A DNA stretch of 7,207 nucleotides from Burkholderiaceae bacterium (GCA_947374315.1 CANCBK010000079.1:1-7207), one strand, 5' to 3'. Shown: positions 1 through 6,718, numbered from the stretch's first letter. Translations and numbers: made by a program. The notes: a model not told the origin generated them from the sequence alone.

Positions 1-537
1 GGTCATGAATTTCCAACCATGTGGCTCATCTTTAGGCAGTGCGTCAAACACGACCACTGGTACAGGTGGGTTATCTAGGTTCTGCTCAATGTTGTCATAA
101 CGAATAATGCGTGAGAGCTCTGCAACATAGAGTGAGCCATTGGCAAATGCCACGCCATTGGGGCGATGCAAACCTTTAGCGATGGTTTTTACTTCGCGCT
201 TGCCATCTTTTGTGACGACCGCATACACATTACCAGTGAAACGAGTGCCCACGAATACAGTGCCACTGGGTGCCTCTGTCATAGAGCGGCCATTTGGCAT
301 GCCGGAAGCCCAGAGCTCAATCTTGAAACCCGCCGGAACTTTTAATTTGCTAACCGGAATCTCATCCGCTGGCATGGCGGAGATCCCAGGAGGGTTTGGA
401 GCCAATGAAGGATTCATTCCATCAGCCGAACGACCTTGCGCCCAGGTTGCGGGAATTGCAGGGGTTTGCGCGCTTGCTAAGGTAGCAAGGGCCATGCCAG
501 CAGCAAACATCAGCGCATGCATTGTTTTTAACTTCAT
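1..537 (-). CDS. PQQ-dependent sorbosone/glucose dehydrogenase-like protein, 3' part missing
   Basis: The reading frame is open from an ATG at 537 down to base 1 (179 codons) and leaves the window without a stop, so only the N-terminal part is present. Residues 1-23 form a Sec signal peptide (MKLK start, hydrophobic core, cleavage after ASA), which predicts a periplasmic protein. From about residue 67 the sequence follows the sorbosone/soluble glucose dehydrogenase beta-propeller pattern: PAGFKIELWA, RSMTEAPSGTVFVGTR, RPNGVAFANGSLYVAE, the LDNPP segment, and HGWKF near residues 172-176. By family pattern His172 is probably the active-site histidine. Family members oxidise sugars or related aldehydes with PQQ; the substrate here cannot be told. 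Residues 24-66 are a proline-rich linker. A GGGAGA ribosome binding site 7 bases upstream supports the start. It is the last gene of the minus-strand run, 177 bases after the TonB receptor. The family call is firm; PQQ use is inferred from family. Confidence 0.88.
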   Translation of the reverse strand, partial: MKLKTMHALMFAAGMALATLASAQTPAIPATWAQGRSADGMNPSLAPNPPGISAMPADEIPVSKLKVPAGFKIELWASGMPNGRSMTEAPSGTVFVGTRFTGNVYAVVTKDGKREVKTIAKGLHRPNGVAFANGSLYVAELSRIIRYDNIEQNLDNPPVPVVVFDALPKDEPHGWKFMT

Positions 538-544
538 TATTAAA

Positions 545-550
545 TCTCCC
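545..550 (-). promoter_or_regulatory. Ribosome binding site of the PQQ-type dehydrogenase
   Basis: On the minus strand GGGAGA sits 7 bases before the ATG at 537. It fixes the start of a gene that runs out of the window. Confidence 0.7.
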
Positions 551-557
551 AAGTAAT

Positions 558-571
558 GCCTGTGATCAGGC
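558..571 (-). repeat. Short GC-rich hairpin in the dehydrogenase leader
   Basis: GCCTG and CAGGC arms (5 bp, 4-base loop) lie just upstream of the ribosome binding site at 545-550. There is no T-run after it, so it is not a normal terminator; it would sit in the 5' leader of the dehydrogenase mRNA. The rest of the 538-714 gap holds no gene that I can support, no clear terminator for the receptor gene and no convincing sigma-70 promoter. It does contain a 12-base perfect palindrome, CATCGGCCGATG, at 656-667. Confidence 0.35.
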
Positions 572-714
572 TTATGTGTGTTTTATGTCACTTCTACTTC
601 TTACAAGAACTTAGCAATCCTATAGCATTTTTAAACACTTGGTATTTCCACTAGGCATCGGCCGATGGCACGAAACATCCTTAAGAATGTATTGCACTGC
701 ACCAGAAATACGAT

Positions 715-2916
715 CTAAAAAACAATCCTTGCACCCACTGAAATCGCTTGAGGCATACCCGCCTGATAAGCGCTGGCTTGTGATGCGATATTGAATGTCA
801 CGTACTGACGGTTTAATAAGTTCACTACTGAAGCAAAGACCGCCGCCTGCGATGTCACTTGATAGTTGGCCTTCAGACCAATCAGCGCATAAGCTGGCAC
901 TGGCAAAGTACCGGTAGCCATCCAGGAGTTTCCAACATAACGGACGGTAGTAGTGAGGCTCGCTTGCGGTACCGGGTAATACGTCAAACCCGCATTGGCC
1001 ATGTTCTTAGGCACACCGCCTACCTGCGTATTCGTTGGATCGCTAGTCGCACTCCAGGTGAGGATCGTATTGGTATAGCTATAACCACCATCCAAGCCCC
1101 AGTGCGGATTAATGTCATGGTGATACTGCAGCTCTAGGCCACGGCTTAATAAGTTTTGTTGGTTGGTGTAATAGTTCACCTTACCCAAGGCGCAGCCAGT
1201 GGGATTACCCGCTGAAGCACATAAGCTATTGGCCAAAGATTGGTCTGCGGCAGTCGAAAGGTTGTAGCTGGTAATCGCATTCTGGATATAGTTATTAAAG
1301 GCAGTGAATTGCGCAAAGCCGTTTTTCCAGCGATAGTCTGTACCCAGCTCGTAACCCGTCATGGTCTCCGGCGTGAGGTTTGGGTTGGCGAAGAAATACC
1401 CACCAGAAGTGGAGCCATAACTTCTTAAGGTGTTATTCATGCTGGGAGCATGAAAAGCTTGATAGGCTGCGCTTCGCAAATCCCAATCTGCACTGGCTTT
1501 ATAGAGAAACCCTAAAGATGGGCTGAGCTGAGTCTTGCTCTTATTGGGAATAGCTTGATAAAGCGGGTTAGCGCCATTGACGCCCGCGTTATATAAAGTA
1601 GGCGTTTGACTGGTCCAAGAATCTATCCTTGCGCCCAATGTTGTTTCCAGCGGAATCATGCTGGCATTCGACTTCAATTGTCCGAGCAGACCATAAAAGT
1701 TTTGTTGTCCATTGGCATAGTTCACGGAGGTGACTGTGCCAGTGCCATTCGAGTTCAAATTATTGGTGGTATTAGAAGCAGAAATATTGCGAGCATCCAC
1801 GCCAATCATGTATTGATCAATGCCGATCGCCTTCAGATCATGCGTGTACTGAGCAGAAGCGCCTAGCGTTGAATAAGGATCCGTGTAATTTGCATTGATA
1901 TAGGGCTTACCTGCATTTGCTCCGGCGGTGGCAGTGGACCCGCTTTGTTTATAAAATTGGGTTTCTTGAAAGTACGCGTTTACCTGGAATTTCTTATCCA
2001 CATCCAATTTGGTGGTTGTGCCTCCAGCGACATCTGCCGATTGAACAAAGTTGGGGGCAATGGCGTAGTTGGTGCTCAGGTCGGCCATGGTGCTGTAACC
2101 CATGCGTAAGAAGCCCGTAGTATCTTGTGATGGCTTAAAGTAATTCTGCAGTCTGATGTTGGAGTTCTTTACAGCATCCGTGCCCATGCCATTCTTAATA
2201 TTGCTTGGCGAGCCCGGTGAAATGGTGGCGTAGTTCTGAAAACCCTGGCTAGCAAAGTAATCCGCCGAGAAACGCATTTGCAACGCATCTGATGCGATGA
2301 TGTCTTTAGAGGCAGCGATATTACCCGTACCAAATGATCCATAGCTAGCTGACACCTCTTGAGCGCTATTTTTTGGAGTCTGGGTATTGATATTCACAAC
2401 CCCGCCCATACCGTAGTTGCCATACAAATTCGATACCCCGCCGCGCACAAACTCCACAGACTCAATCGATGACATCGGGGCTAAGTTCCATTGCACGGTT
2501 CCGTAGAAAGCATCATTCGCCGGCAACCCATCAATCAATACTAAGGTGCGCCCATAACCCAAACCCCGCACGTTAATACTTTGACCTGTTGGATCCTTTT
2601 GGTAGTACGGCACATCATTTAAAAAGACGCCAGGGACATTTTTTAGAACTTGATCAATCGTTTGATCGGGCGAGGACTCGAGAACCTCTTTGGTCAGAAT
2701 AGTCGTGTTGAGCGGCATCTGATCCAAAGGGGTCTCAGAGCGAGTGGCATTCACCACCACATCACCCAACTTCTGGTCATAGTTTGGGGGTGGCGCAATC
2801 TGCGCCCAAGACACAATCGATGGGACTAAAAGTAAAAAAGCGATGTGCGTGCGTAGGCTACGACCAGCGCTGTAGCCACAGCTATAGCTACGCTTTTTTA
2901 CCAGTACCCATTCCAT
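715..2916 (-). CDS. TonB-dependent outer-membrane receptor
   Basis: This 733-residue protein is a ligand-gated outer-membrane beta-barrel driven by TonB-ExbB-ExbD. An unusually long signal peptide covers residues 1-38: basic stretches, then the core IAFLLLVPSIV, with cleavage after SWA. A TonB-box-like segment (DVVVNATR, about 52-59) leads into the plug domain (about 60-180) with the hallmarks INVRGLG, VLIDGLPAND, IESVEFVRGG and YGMGGVVNI. The remainder is barrel with aromatic-rich strands, and it ends in phenylalanine (ARIVF), as Bam-inserted barrels do. Length is normal for the family and the gene looks intact. No Shine-Dalgarno precedes the ATG and there is no other ATG or GTG before the signal core, so the start is fairly forced, though translation may be coupled to the small gene 25 bases upstream. 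The ligand (siderophore, cobalamin, PQQ or other) cannot be read from the sequence. No convincing Fur box was found upstream. Confidence 0.93.
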   Translation of the reverse strand: MEWVLVKKRSYSCGYSAGRSLRTHIAFLLLVPSIVSWAQIAPPPNYDQKLGDVVVNATRSETPLDQMPLNTTILTKEVLESSPDQTIDQVLKNVPGVFLNDVPYYQKDPTGQSINVRGLGYGRTLVLIDGLPANDAFYGTVQWNLAPMSSIESVEFVRGGVSNLYGNYGMGGVVNINTQTPKNSAQEVSASYGSFGTGNIAASKDIIASDALQMRFSADYFASQGFQNYATISPGSPSNIKNGMGTDAVKNSNIRLQNYFKPSQDTTGFLRMGYSTMADLSTNYAIAPNFVQSADVAGGTTTKLDVDKKFQVNAYFQETQFYKQSGSTATAGANAGKPYINANYTDPYSTLGASAQYTHDLKAIGIDQYMIGVDARNISASNTTNNLNSNGTGTVTSVNYANGQQNFYGLLGQLKSNASMIPLETTLGARIDSWTSQTPTLYNAGVNGANPLYQAIPNKSKTQLSPSLGFLYKASADWDLRSAAYQAFHAPSMNNTLRSYGSTSGGYFFANPNLTPETMTGYELGTDYRWKNGFAQFTAFNNYIQNAITSYNLSTAADQSLANSLCASAGNPTGCALGKVNYYTNQQNLLSRGLELQYHHDINPHWGLDGGYSYTNTILTWSATSDPTNTQVGGVPKNMANAGLTYYPVPQASLTTTVRYVGNSWMATGTLPVPAYALIGLKANYQVTSQAAVFASVVNLLNRQYVTFNIASQASAYQAGMPQAISVGARIVF
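2851..2893 (-). repeat. Nested inverted repeats in the signal-peptide codons of the receptor
   Basis: Outer arms GCGTAG (2851-2856) and CTACGC (2888-2893) enclose an inner hairpin, GCTGT (2869-2873) with ACAGC (2878-2882). A further CGTAG/CTACG pair overlaps at 2852-2862. The structure would form in the mRNA about 24 to 66 bases after the receptor start codon. Function is unknown; it may simply reflect repeated use of similar codons. Confidence 0.35.
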
Positions 2917-2941
2917 GAATTGAATACGACTTGGTAAAAAA

Positions 2942-3115
2942 TTACTTAGACTTTGCTTTACCGATTAAGGACGCCAATAAAGGGTTGGTATTTGCCAACT
3001 CCTTTTTGGCCTTAGCAACATCTTCCGCTGTACCCGGCTTAGGCATCTTGGTGGCATTCTTCATACGCTGCGCAGTTGCCAGGGCCAGGTTTTTATACAG
3101 ATCGGTTTTTTTCAT
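2942..3115 (-). CDS. Small basic protein of unknown function (57 residues)
   Basis: An ATG at 3115 opens a 58-codon frame ending in TAA at 2944-2942. The product begins MKKTDLYKNLALATAQRMKN and ends IGKAKSK. It is lysine-rich (12 Lys and 1 Arg against 4 acidic residues), has no membrane segment and no cysteine, and looks mostly helical. A central PKPGTAEDVAKAKKEL stretch may be a helix after a turn. I do not recognise the family. Support for a real gene is positional: it lies on the same strand between the DUF308 gene (48 bases away) and the TonB receptor (25 bases away) and fills what would otherwise be a gap of about 250 bases. Its codon use looks ordinary. Against it, there is no strong ribosome binding site, only a weak AAGTG 8 bases upstream. 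The opposite strand is also open here (2931-3161) but gives an implausible product. Confidence 0.6.
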   Translation of the reverse strand: MKKTDLYKNLALATAQRMKNATKMPKPGTAEDVAKAKKELANTNPLLASLIGKAKSK

Positions 3116-3145
3116 TGCAATAGCACTTTTATTATTTGATGATTC

Positions 3146-3173
3146 AACTAAATACTGTTGAACTTATTTAGTT
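3146..3173. repeat. AT-rich inverted repeat AACTAAATA-N10-TATTTAGTT
   Basis: Perfect 9-base arms at 3146-3154 and 3165-3173 are separated by 10 bases. The right arm covers the last codons and stop of the DUF308 gene; the left arm lies in the leader of the small gene. No T-run follows on the minus strand, and the stem is all but two pairs A-T, so it would be a poor terminator. It could be an operator or mRNA-processing element between the two halves of the minus-strand run. Function is inferred only from position. Confidence 0.45.
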
Positions 3174-3754
3174 AATGAGCGTGCAGCTAAGCCCAAGAAT
3201 AGTAATGACCAACCCTGCAAGAGCAACTCAATCGCGATGAGCAATCCTGGCAACCACAAGCTGGATGCTGGGTAACCATTCATGATCAATACACCCATCA
3301 AGATCGAAATCGCTGAGGACAATACCAACCAGAACCATTCACGGAAATGACGATGTTGAAATGCAGAAATTAAACGCAAGAAACCAGTCACGAAGAAGAC
3401 CGCGGCAAGCCACAAAGTAATGCCTTCTAAAGCTGGAATCGGAAACGCCCAAGTAAAGAGGCCTGCAGCAATATACAAAAGTGACAATACGACTTGTACG
3501 CCAACACTTTTCCACCCTTGAGATTGAATGGCATGCGCAAATTGCAACCCGCCACCAATGATCAAAAATGCGCCCAATACGTTAATAGTCATAAATGAAA
3601 ACATGACCTGACCCGCAACCCCAATCATGCCCAAGATGATGAACAAAATACCCAGTCCAATCAGTGCTCCAGGAACTTTAGCGGCAGCACCGAAAACGGC
3701 TGCGCGAATTTGCTGAAGTTGCGCTCCAGACATCTGACCATTATTTTCTGACAT
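3164..3754 (-). CDS. HdeD family (DUF308) six-helix inner-membrane protein
   Basis: The 196-residue protein has a polar N-terminus of about 25 residues followed by six predicted membrane helices at roughly 28-50, 52-72, 84-103, 108-131, 139-158 and 165-190. They form two similar three-helix halves, with glycine-rich segments such as GLGILFIILGMIGV and GAFLIIGGGLQ, and with LYIAAGLFTWAFPIPAL between helices 3 and 4. This is the HdeD/DUF308 pattern, and the length is usual. The E. coli namesake HdeD is linked to acid resistance, but the biochemical role of the family is not established, so none is assigned here. An AAAAAGG ribosome binding site 6 bases before the ATG confirms the start. The gene begins 20 bases after the alpha/beta hydrolase stop, so the two are probably co-transcribed. 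Its stop lies within an AT-rich inverted repeat. Confidence 0.88.
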   Translation of the reverse strand: MSENNGQMSGAQLQQIRAAVFGAAAKVPGALIGLGILFIILGMIGVAGQVMFSFMTINVLGAFLIIGGGLQFAHAIQSQGWKSVGVQVVLSLLYIAAGLFTWAFPIPALEGITLWLAAVFFVTGFLRLISAFQHRHFREWFWLVLSSAISILMGVLIMNGYPASSLWLPGLLIAIELLLQGWSLLFLGLAARSLTK

Positions 3755-3774
3755 ATTTAGCCTTTTTATAAGAT

Positions 3775-4608
3775 TTATAAAGAATCATCTACTGTATCAA
3801 TAAATTCTCGAACAGTACGATTAAAGGCCTTGGGCTGCTCAATATTCGATAAATGCGCAGCATCTTCCAAAATAACCATTTTTGACCCATCAATCATACG
3901 ATTGAGAACGATCGCCTGATCAACGGTACAGGCGGGATCCTGACGACCGGTCAAAATCAGGGTTGGAGCCTTAATTTTCAGGAGCATCGTGGTCTGAGCC
4001 ATGTCGCGCACCGCACTAGCGCAACCAAGATAGCCCTCTACCCCTGTACCTAGAATCATTTGGCGTACTTTTTCAATGTCTTGTGGTGCACGCTCGATAA
4101 AGGGTGCGGTGAACCAGCGTTTAATCGTGCCATCTACCAAACCAGGGATGCCGTCTTTGCGTGCAAGTGCAAAACGCTCTTCCCACAAACTGCGCGGCGG
4201 CATTTCACTGGCGGTATCGCATAAGGAGAGGGAGTAAATGCGCTCTGGATAACGGGCGCCCAATTGCTGACCAATCATGCCGCCCATCGATAAACCAATG
4301 AAATGCACTTTATCAATCTTCAACGCATCCAACAGGGCAATAGCATCATCAGCCAATTGTGGGATGGTATATGGCGCTGGTGTCGTTTCCGATCCACCGT
4401 GTCCACGCTTGTCATATCTCAGAACACGATAGCGATCAGCCAGAGCGGGCACATTCCAGTCCCACATGCTGTAGTCAGACATCAAGCTATTGGCAATCAA
4501 AATGACATGGCCATCTTCGGGACCATCCAATCGATAAGCAATATCGATACCGTTTGCCTTAATAGTTTGATGATCTTGTTTGGCTTGTTCGGTACTTATC
4601 TGGTTCAT
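3775..4608 (-). CDS. pcaD: 3-oxoadipate enol-lactonase-like alpha/beta hydrolase
   Basis: This is a cytoplasmic alpha/beta hydrolase closely matching the PcaD pattern. PcaD opens 3-oxoadipate enol-lactone to 3-oxoadipate in the beta-ketoadipate pathway. Visible matches, numbered from the ATG at 4608, are the oxyanion segment ANSLMSDYSMWD, YDKRGHGGS, the nucleophile elbow GLSMGG with Ser107, RWFTAPF, GYLGCASAVRD, the acid segment GRQDPACT with Asp224, and AAHLSN with His252. The triad is complete and the 277-residue length is only slightly above the family norm. The frame could also start two codons earlier at a GTG (4614), but AGAAGG at 4618-4623 is 9 bases from the ATG and only 3 from the GTG, so the ATG is preferred. 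It is the first gene of the minus-strand run and diverges from the Bug gene. No other pca genes are visible, so the true substrate may be a related lactone or ester. Confidence 0.85.
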   Translation of the reverse strand: MNQISTEQAKQDHQTIKANGIDIAYRLDGPEDGHVILIANSLMSDYSMWDWNVPALADRYRVLRYDKRGHGGSETTPAPYTIPQLADDAIALLDALKIDKVHFIGLSMGGMIGQQLGARYPERIYSLSLCDTASEMPPRSLWEERFALARKDGIPGLVDGTIKRWFTAPFIERAPQDIEKVRQMILGTGVEGYLGCASAVRDMAQTTMLLKIKAPTLILTGRQDPACTVDQAIVLNRMIDGSKMVILEDAAHLSNIEQPKAFNRTVREFIDTVDDSL

Positions 4609-4617
4609 CTCCACTTG

Positions 4618-4623
4618 CCTTCT
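4618..4623 (-). promoter_or_regulatory. Ribosome binding site that decides the hydrolase start
   Basis: AGAAGG on the minus strand lies 9 bases from the ATG at 4608 and only 3 from the alternative GTG at 4614. It favours the ATG. Confidence 0.6.
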
Positions 4624-4709
4624 CTATTCTTTCTCAATTTTTTCTAATGACGCTTTGCAGTAAAGACTGCCCAGTGAATAATTTGTTGCTCTTATTGGCT
4701 TTATTAGGT

Positions 4710-4730
4710 GTTTGTCTTATGTATACAAAC
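4710..4730. promoter_or_regulatory. Operator-like inverted repeat in the divergent promoter region
   Basis: GTTTGT (4710-4715) and ACAAAC (4725-4730) are perfect inverted arms around 9 bases, and the 8-base palindrome TGTATACA (4720-4727) overlaps the right arm. GTATAC-centred palindromes are typical of GntR-family (FadR-like) operators. It lies between the two divergent transcription units, 55 bases before the Bug start and about 100 bases before the hydrolase start. A weak promoter, TTGGCT (4695-4700), 17 bases, TATGTA (4718-4723), would overlap it on the plus strand. The regulator is not in the window and binding is an inference. The rest of 4624-4773 shows no gene. Confidence 0.45.
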
Positions 4731-4773
4731 TCAAATGACATGGTAGATTATCCAACGAAACTAAAAAAATATT

Positions 4774-4779
4774 AAGGAG
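4774..4779 (+). promoter_or_regulatory. Strong ribosome binding site of the Bug-type protein
   Basis: AAGGAG lies 5 bases before the ATG at 4785 and 11 bases before a second in-frame ATG at 4791. It favours the first ATG. Confidence 0.75.
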
Positions 4780-4784
4780 ACATA

Positions 4785-5768
4785 ATGCATATGAAAAAAG
4801 GTGGTTCTCGTCTATTGTTCAGTCTAATGGGGTTGGCCCTGACTATGACGACTGGTTTAACCAGCGCTCAAAGTTATCCCAATCGAACAGTCAGAATGGT
4901 AGTACCTCTCACCACAGGATCTGGGGCAGATATTGCCGGTCGAGTCGTTGCTAAGAGCCTCACTGATACCTGGAAACAAGCTGTCATCGTTGAGAATCGC
5001 CCTGGTGCTGGCGGCCTCATTGGGACTGGTGTCGTGGTGAACTCCGAACCTGATGGCTATACCTTGCTAGTGCAATCCGCTTCTTATGCAGCCAATCCTG
5101 CCATCTATAAAAAGCTTCCTTATGACCCGCTCAAAAGCTTAATGGATGTCGCGATTTTGGGGCAGACCCCTTATGTCATGATCACTGCGGCAGATAGCCC
5201 TTATCAAAACATCCAGGAACTGATTGCCGCAGCCAAATCCAAGCCAGGTGAAATTACTTTTGCCTCTGCTGGCGTTGGCAGCTCGACCCACCTAGCTGCA
5301 GAGTATTTCAATCAGATGATGGGCGTGAAACTCATTCATGTTCCTTACAAAGGCTCTCCCGAGGCGATTCAAGACACGATGTCCGGTCGCACTGCTTTTT
5401 ATATGGCGCCGCTAGACACTGCGATTGGTCAACTCAAAGGTGGCAAGTTACGCGCTCTGGGTGTCACTAGTAAAACGCGCAATGCTGCTGTTCCAGAAAT
5501 TCCGAGCATTGCTGAGCAAGGCTTTGCTAATTTTGAGATTGCACTCTGGTTTGGCGTATGGGCGCCGGCAGGCACACCAGCGGCTATTGTGAAAAAGGTA
5601 AATGAGGACATCAATAAGTCTATGCAAGATCCTGAAGTCAAAAATGCTTACGAGACCAAAGGCATCAAAGCAACCCCTATGACCCCAACAGAGTTCAGCA
5701 AATTTGTACGCAATGAAATGGCCAAGTATCAAAAGATTGCCAAAGACGCCAATATTGAACCGCAATAA
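4785..5768 (+). CDS. Bug-family periplasmic solute-binding protein (tripartite tricarboxylate transporter receptor, TctC-like)
   Basis: A 327-residue secreted binding protein of the Bug/TctC family, which presents small carboxylates to TctA-TctB membrane permeases. Residues 1-28 are a signal peptide (MKKGGSRLLFSLMGLAL core, cleavage after TSA). Family marks follow in order: YPNRTVRMVVPLTTGSGADI near the N-terminus of the mature protein, VENRPGAGGLIG (69-80), PDGYTLL (89-95), NPAIYKKLPYD (104-114), SAGVGSSTHLAAE (161-173), HVPYKGSPEAI (185-195), LRALGVTS, and WFGVWAPAGTP (255-265). The usual PF before the GG(S/T)D ligand loop is PL here, with TTGSGAD for the loop. Length is typical. No tctA or tctB is visible, so it is an orphan as far as the window shows, which is common for the Bug expansion of Burkholderiales. 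It ends 4 bases before the amidohydrolase, implying one transcript and a shared substrate. The ligand is unknown. Confidence 0.93.
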   Translation: MHMKKGGSRLLFSLMGLALTMTTGLTSAQSYPNRTVRMVVPLTTGSGADIAGRVVAKSLTDTWKQAVIVENRPGAGGLIGTGVVVNSEPDGYTLLVQSASYAANPAIYKKLPYDPLKSLMDVAILGQTPYVMITAADSPYQNIQELIAAAKSKPGEITFASAGVGSSTHLAAEYFNQMMGVKLIHVPYKGSPEAIQDTMSGRTAFYMAPLDTAIGQLKGGKLRALGVTSKTRNAAVPEIPSIAEQGFANFEIALWFGVWAPAGTPAAIVKKVNEDINKSMQDPEVKNAYETKGIKATPMTPTEFSKFVRNEMAKYQKIAKDANIEPQ

Positions 5769-5772
5769 CTTG

Positions 5773-6696
5773 ATGTCAAACACTGCTGCTCCGCTGTGCC
5801 AAGCTCCAGACCCAGAAATCCGCGCACCTCAGATCGCATTTCCGGCTGGAGCAGTTGACTGCCATGCGCATATTTGCGGTCCCGCTAAGCGCTTTCCTTA
5901 TGCCGATGAGCGCATCTATACCCCGCCCGATGCGCCACTGGAACAGTACAACTCCCTACTAACAATGCTTGGGGTAGATCGCGCTGTCTTGGTACAGCCT
6001 AGCGTCTACGGCACCGACAACCGAGCTCTGCTTGCTGCCTTGCAATCAAACCCTCATCGGTTTCGTGGTGTTGCCGTCATGGATAGTAATCCTGAAAAGA
6101 TTCGTGATATTGAACTAGAGCAACTTCACGATGCTGGAGTCCGAGGACTGCGTTGCAATATGGTGGATGTGGCTGATAGATCGGCAGGCCTTCCCATTAA
6201 AGAACTCACCGCCTTAGCGCAACGCATTAAACCCTTTGGCTGGCATTTGGAATTACTGATGCATGTCAATGAGCATCCCGAGCTAGATCAAACCTTTGCC
6301 AACTTTCCGGTGAATTTAGTATTTGGGCACTTTGGTTATTCGCATGCGAAACATGATATCCAAGATAAAGGCTTTCAAGGCCTACTCAATCTGATGCGCG
6401 AAGAAAAAGCGTGGGTCAAAATGACGGGCCCCTATCGCATCTGCGAGGGCGATTTACCCTATGTCGATATGCAGCCTTTTAATGATGCGGTGATTGAAGC
6501 AAATCCCAAACAACTGATTTGGGGCACAGATTGGCCTCATGTGATGGTCAAAAAGCAAATGCCACACGATGCAGACCTGTGCGACCTCTTTGGCTCTTGG
6601 GTCCAAGATCGGACTCTCAGAAAAACCATTCTGGTCGATAACCCCTGTATTCTGTATGACTTCCCTGCCACCAGTCAGGAATATGACCACACTTAG
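5773..6696 (+). CDS. Amidohydrolase (COG3618, 2-pyrone-4,6-dicarboxylate lactonase-like)
   Basis: A 307-residue TIM-barrel hydrolase of the amidohydrolase superfamily, in the branch with 2-pyrone-4,6-dicarboxylate lactonase (LigI) and sulfomuconolactone hydrolase, which open lactones. Marks visible are VDCHAHICGP with the HxH pair His31/His33, a LGVDRAVLVQPSVYGTDN strand-loop, GVRGLRCNMVD (122-132), HLELLMHVNE, FGHFGY with His186, WVKMTGPYRI, and IWGTDWPH with the catalytic-type Asp253, then a conserved DNP near the C-terminus. The frame is open back to 5704 inside the Bug gene, but the ATG at 5773, 4 bases past the Bug stop, puts the catalytic barrel at the usual distance. No Shine-Dalgarno precedes it, so translation is probably coupled to the Bug gene. 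Exact substrate cannot be assigned; lactone hydrolysis is inferred from the family and from the enol-lactonase-like neighbour. Confidence 0.88.
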   Translation: MSNTAAPLCQAPDPEIRAPQIAFPAGAVDCHAHICGPAKRFPYADERIYTPPDAPLEQYNSLLTMLGVDRAVLVQPSVYGTDNRALLAALQSNPHRFRGVAVMDSNPEKIRDIELEQLHDAGVRGLRCNMVDVADRSAGLPIKELTALAQRIKPFGWHLELLMHVNEHPELDQTFANFPVNLVFGHFGYSHAKHDIQDKGFQGLLNLMREEKAWVKMTGPYRICEGDLPYVDMQPFNDAVIEANPKQLIWGTDWPHVMVKKQMPHDADLCDLFGSWVQDRTLRKTILVDNPCILYDFPATSQEYDHT

Positions 6697-6718
6697 CATG
6701 AAGGAATAGCAGCTACAA

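Noticed and set aside
140..556. Plus-strand open frame of 138 codons
   Set aside because: It is antisense to the clear sorbosone dehydrogenase-like gene, whose signal peptide, family motifs and ribosome binding site all lie on the minus strand.
3116..3145. Possible Fur box upstream of the small gene and TonB receptor
   Set aside because: The AT-rich stretch resembles parts of the 7-1-7 consensus only loosely and lacks a convincing symmetrical match.
2931..3161. Plus-strand open frame of 76 codons with hydrophobic content
   Set aside because: It lies over the minus-strand small gene, on the opposite strand to all its neighbours, and its hydrophobicity is explained by being antisense to lysine- and alanine-rich codons.
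3146..3173. Rho-independent terminator after the DUF308 gene
   Set aside because: The stem is almost all A-T and is not followed by a T-run on the minus strand.
5704..5772. Upstream extension of the amidohydrolase frame
   Set aside because: It would overlap the end of the Bug gene by about 65 bases, and its translation is unlike the family's N-terminus; the ATG at 5773 is preferred.
5448..5783. Minus-strand open frames inside the Bug gene, and the similar one at 6454-6699
   Set aside because: They are antisense to well-supported coding sequences and show no domain or start signal.
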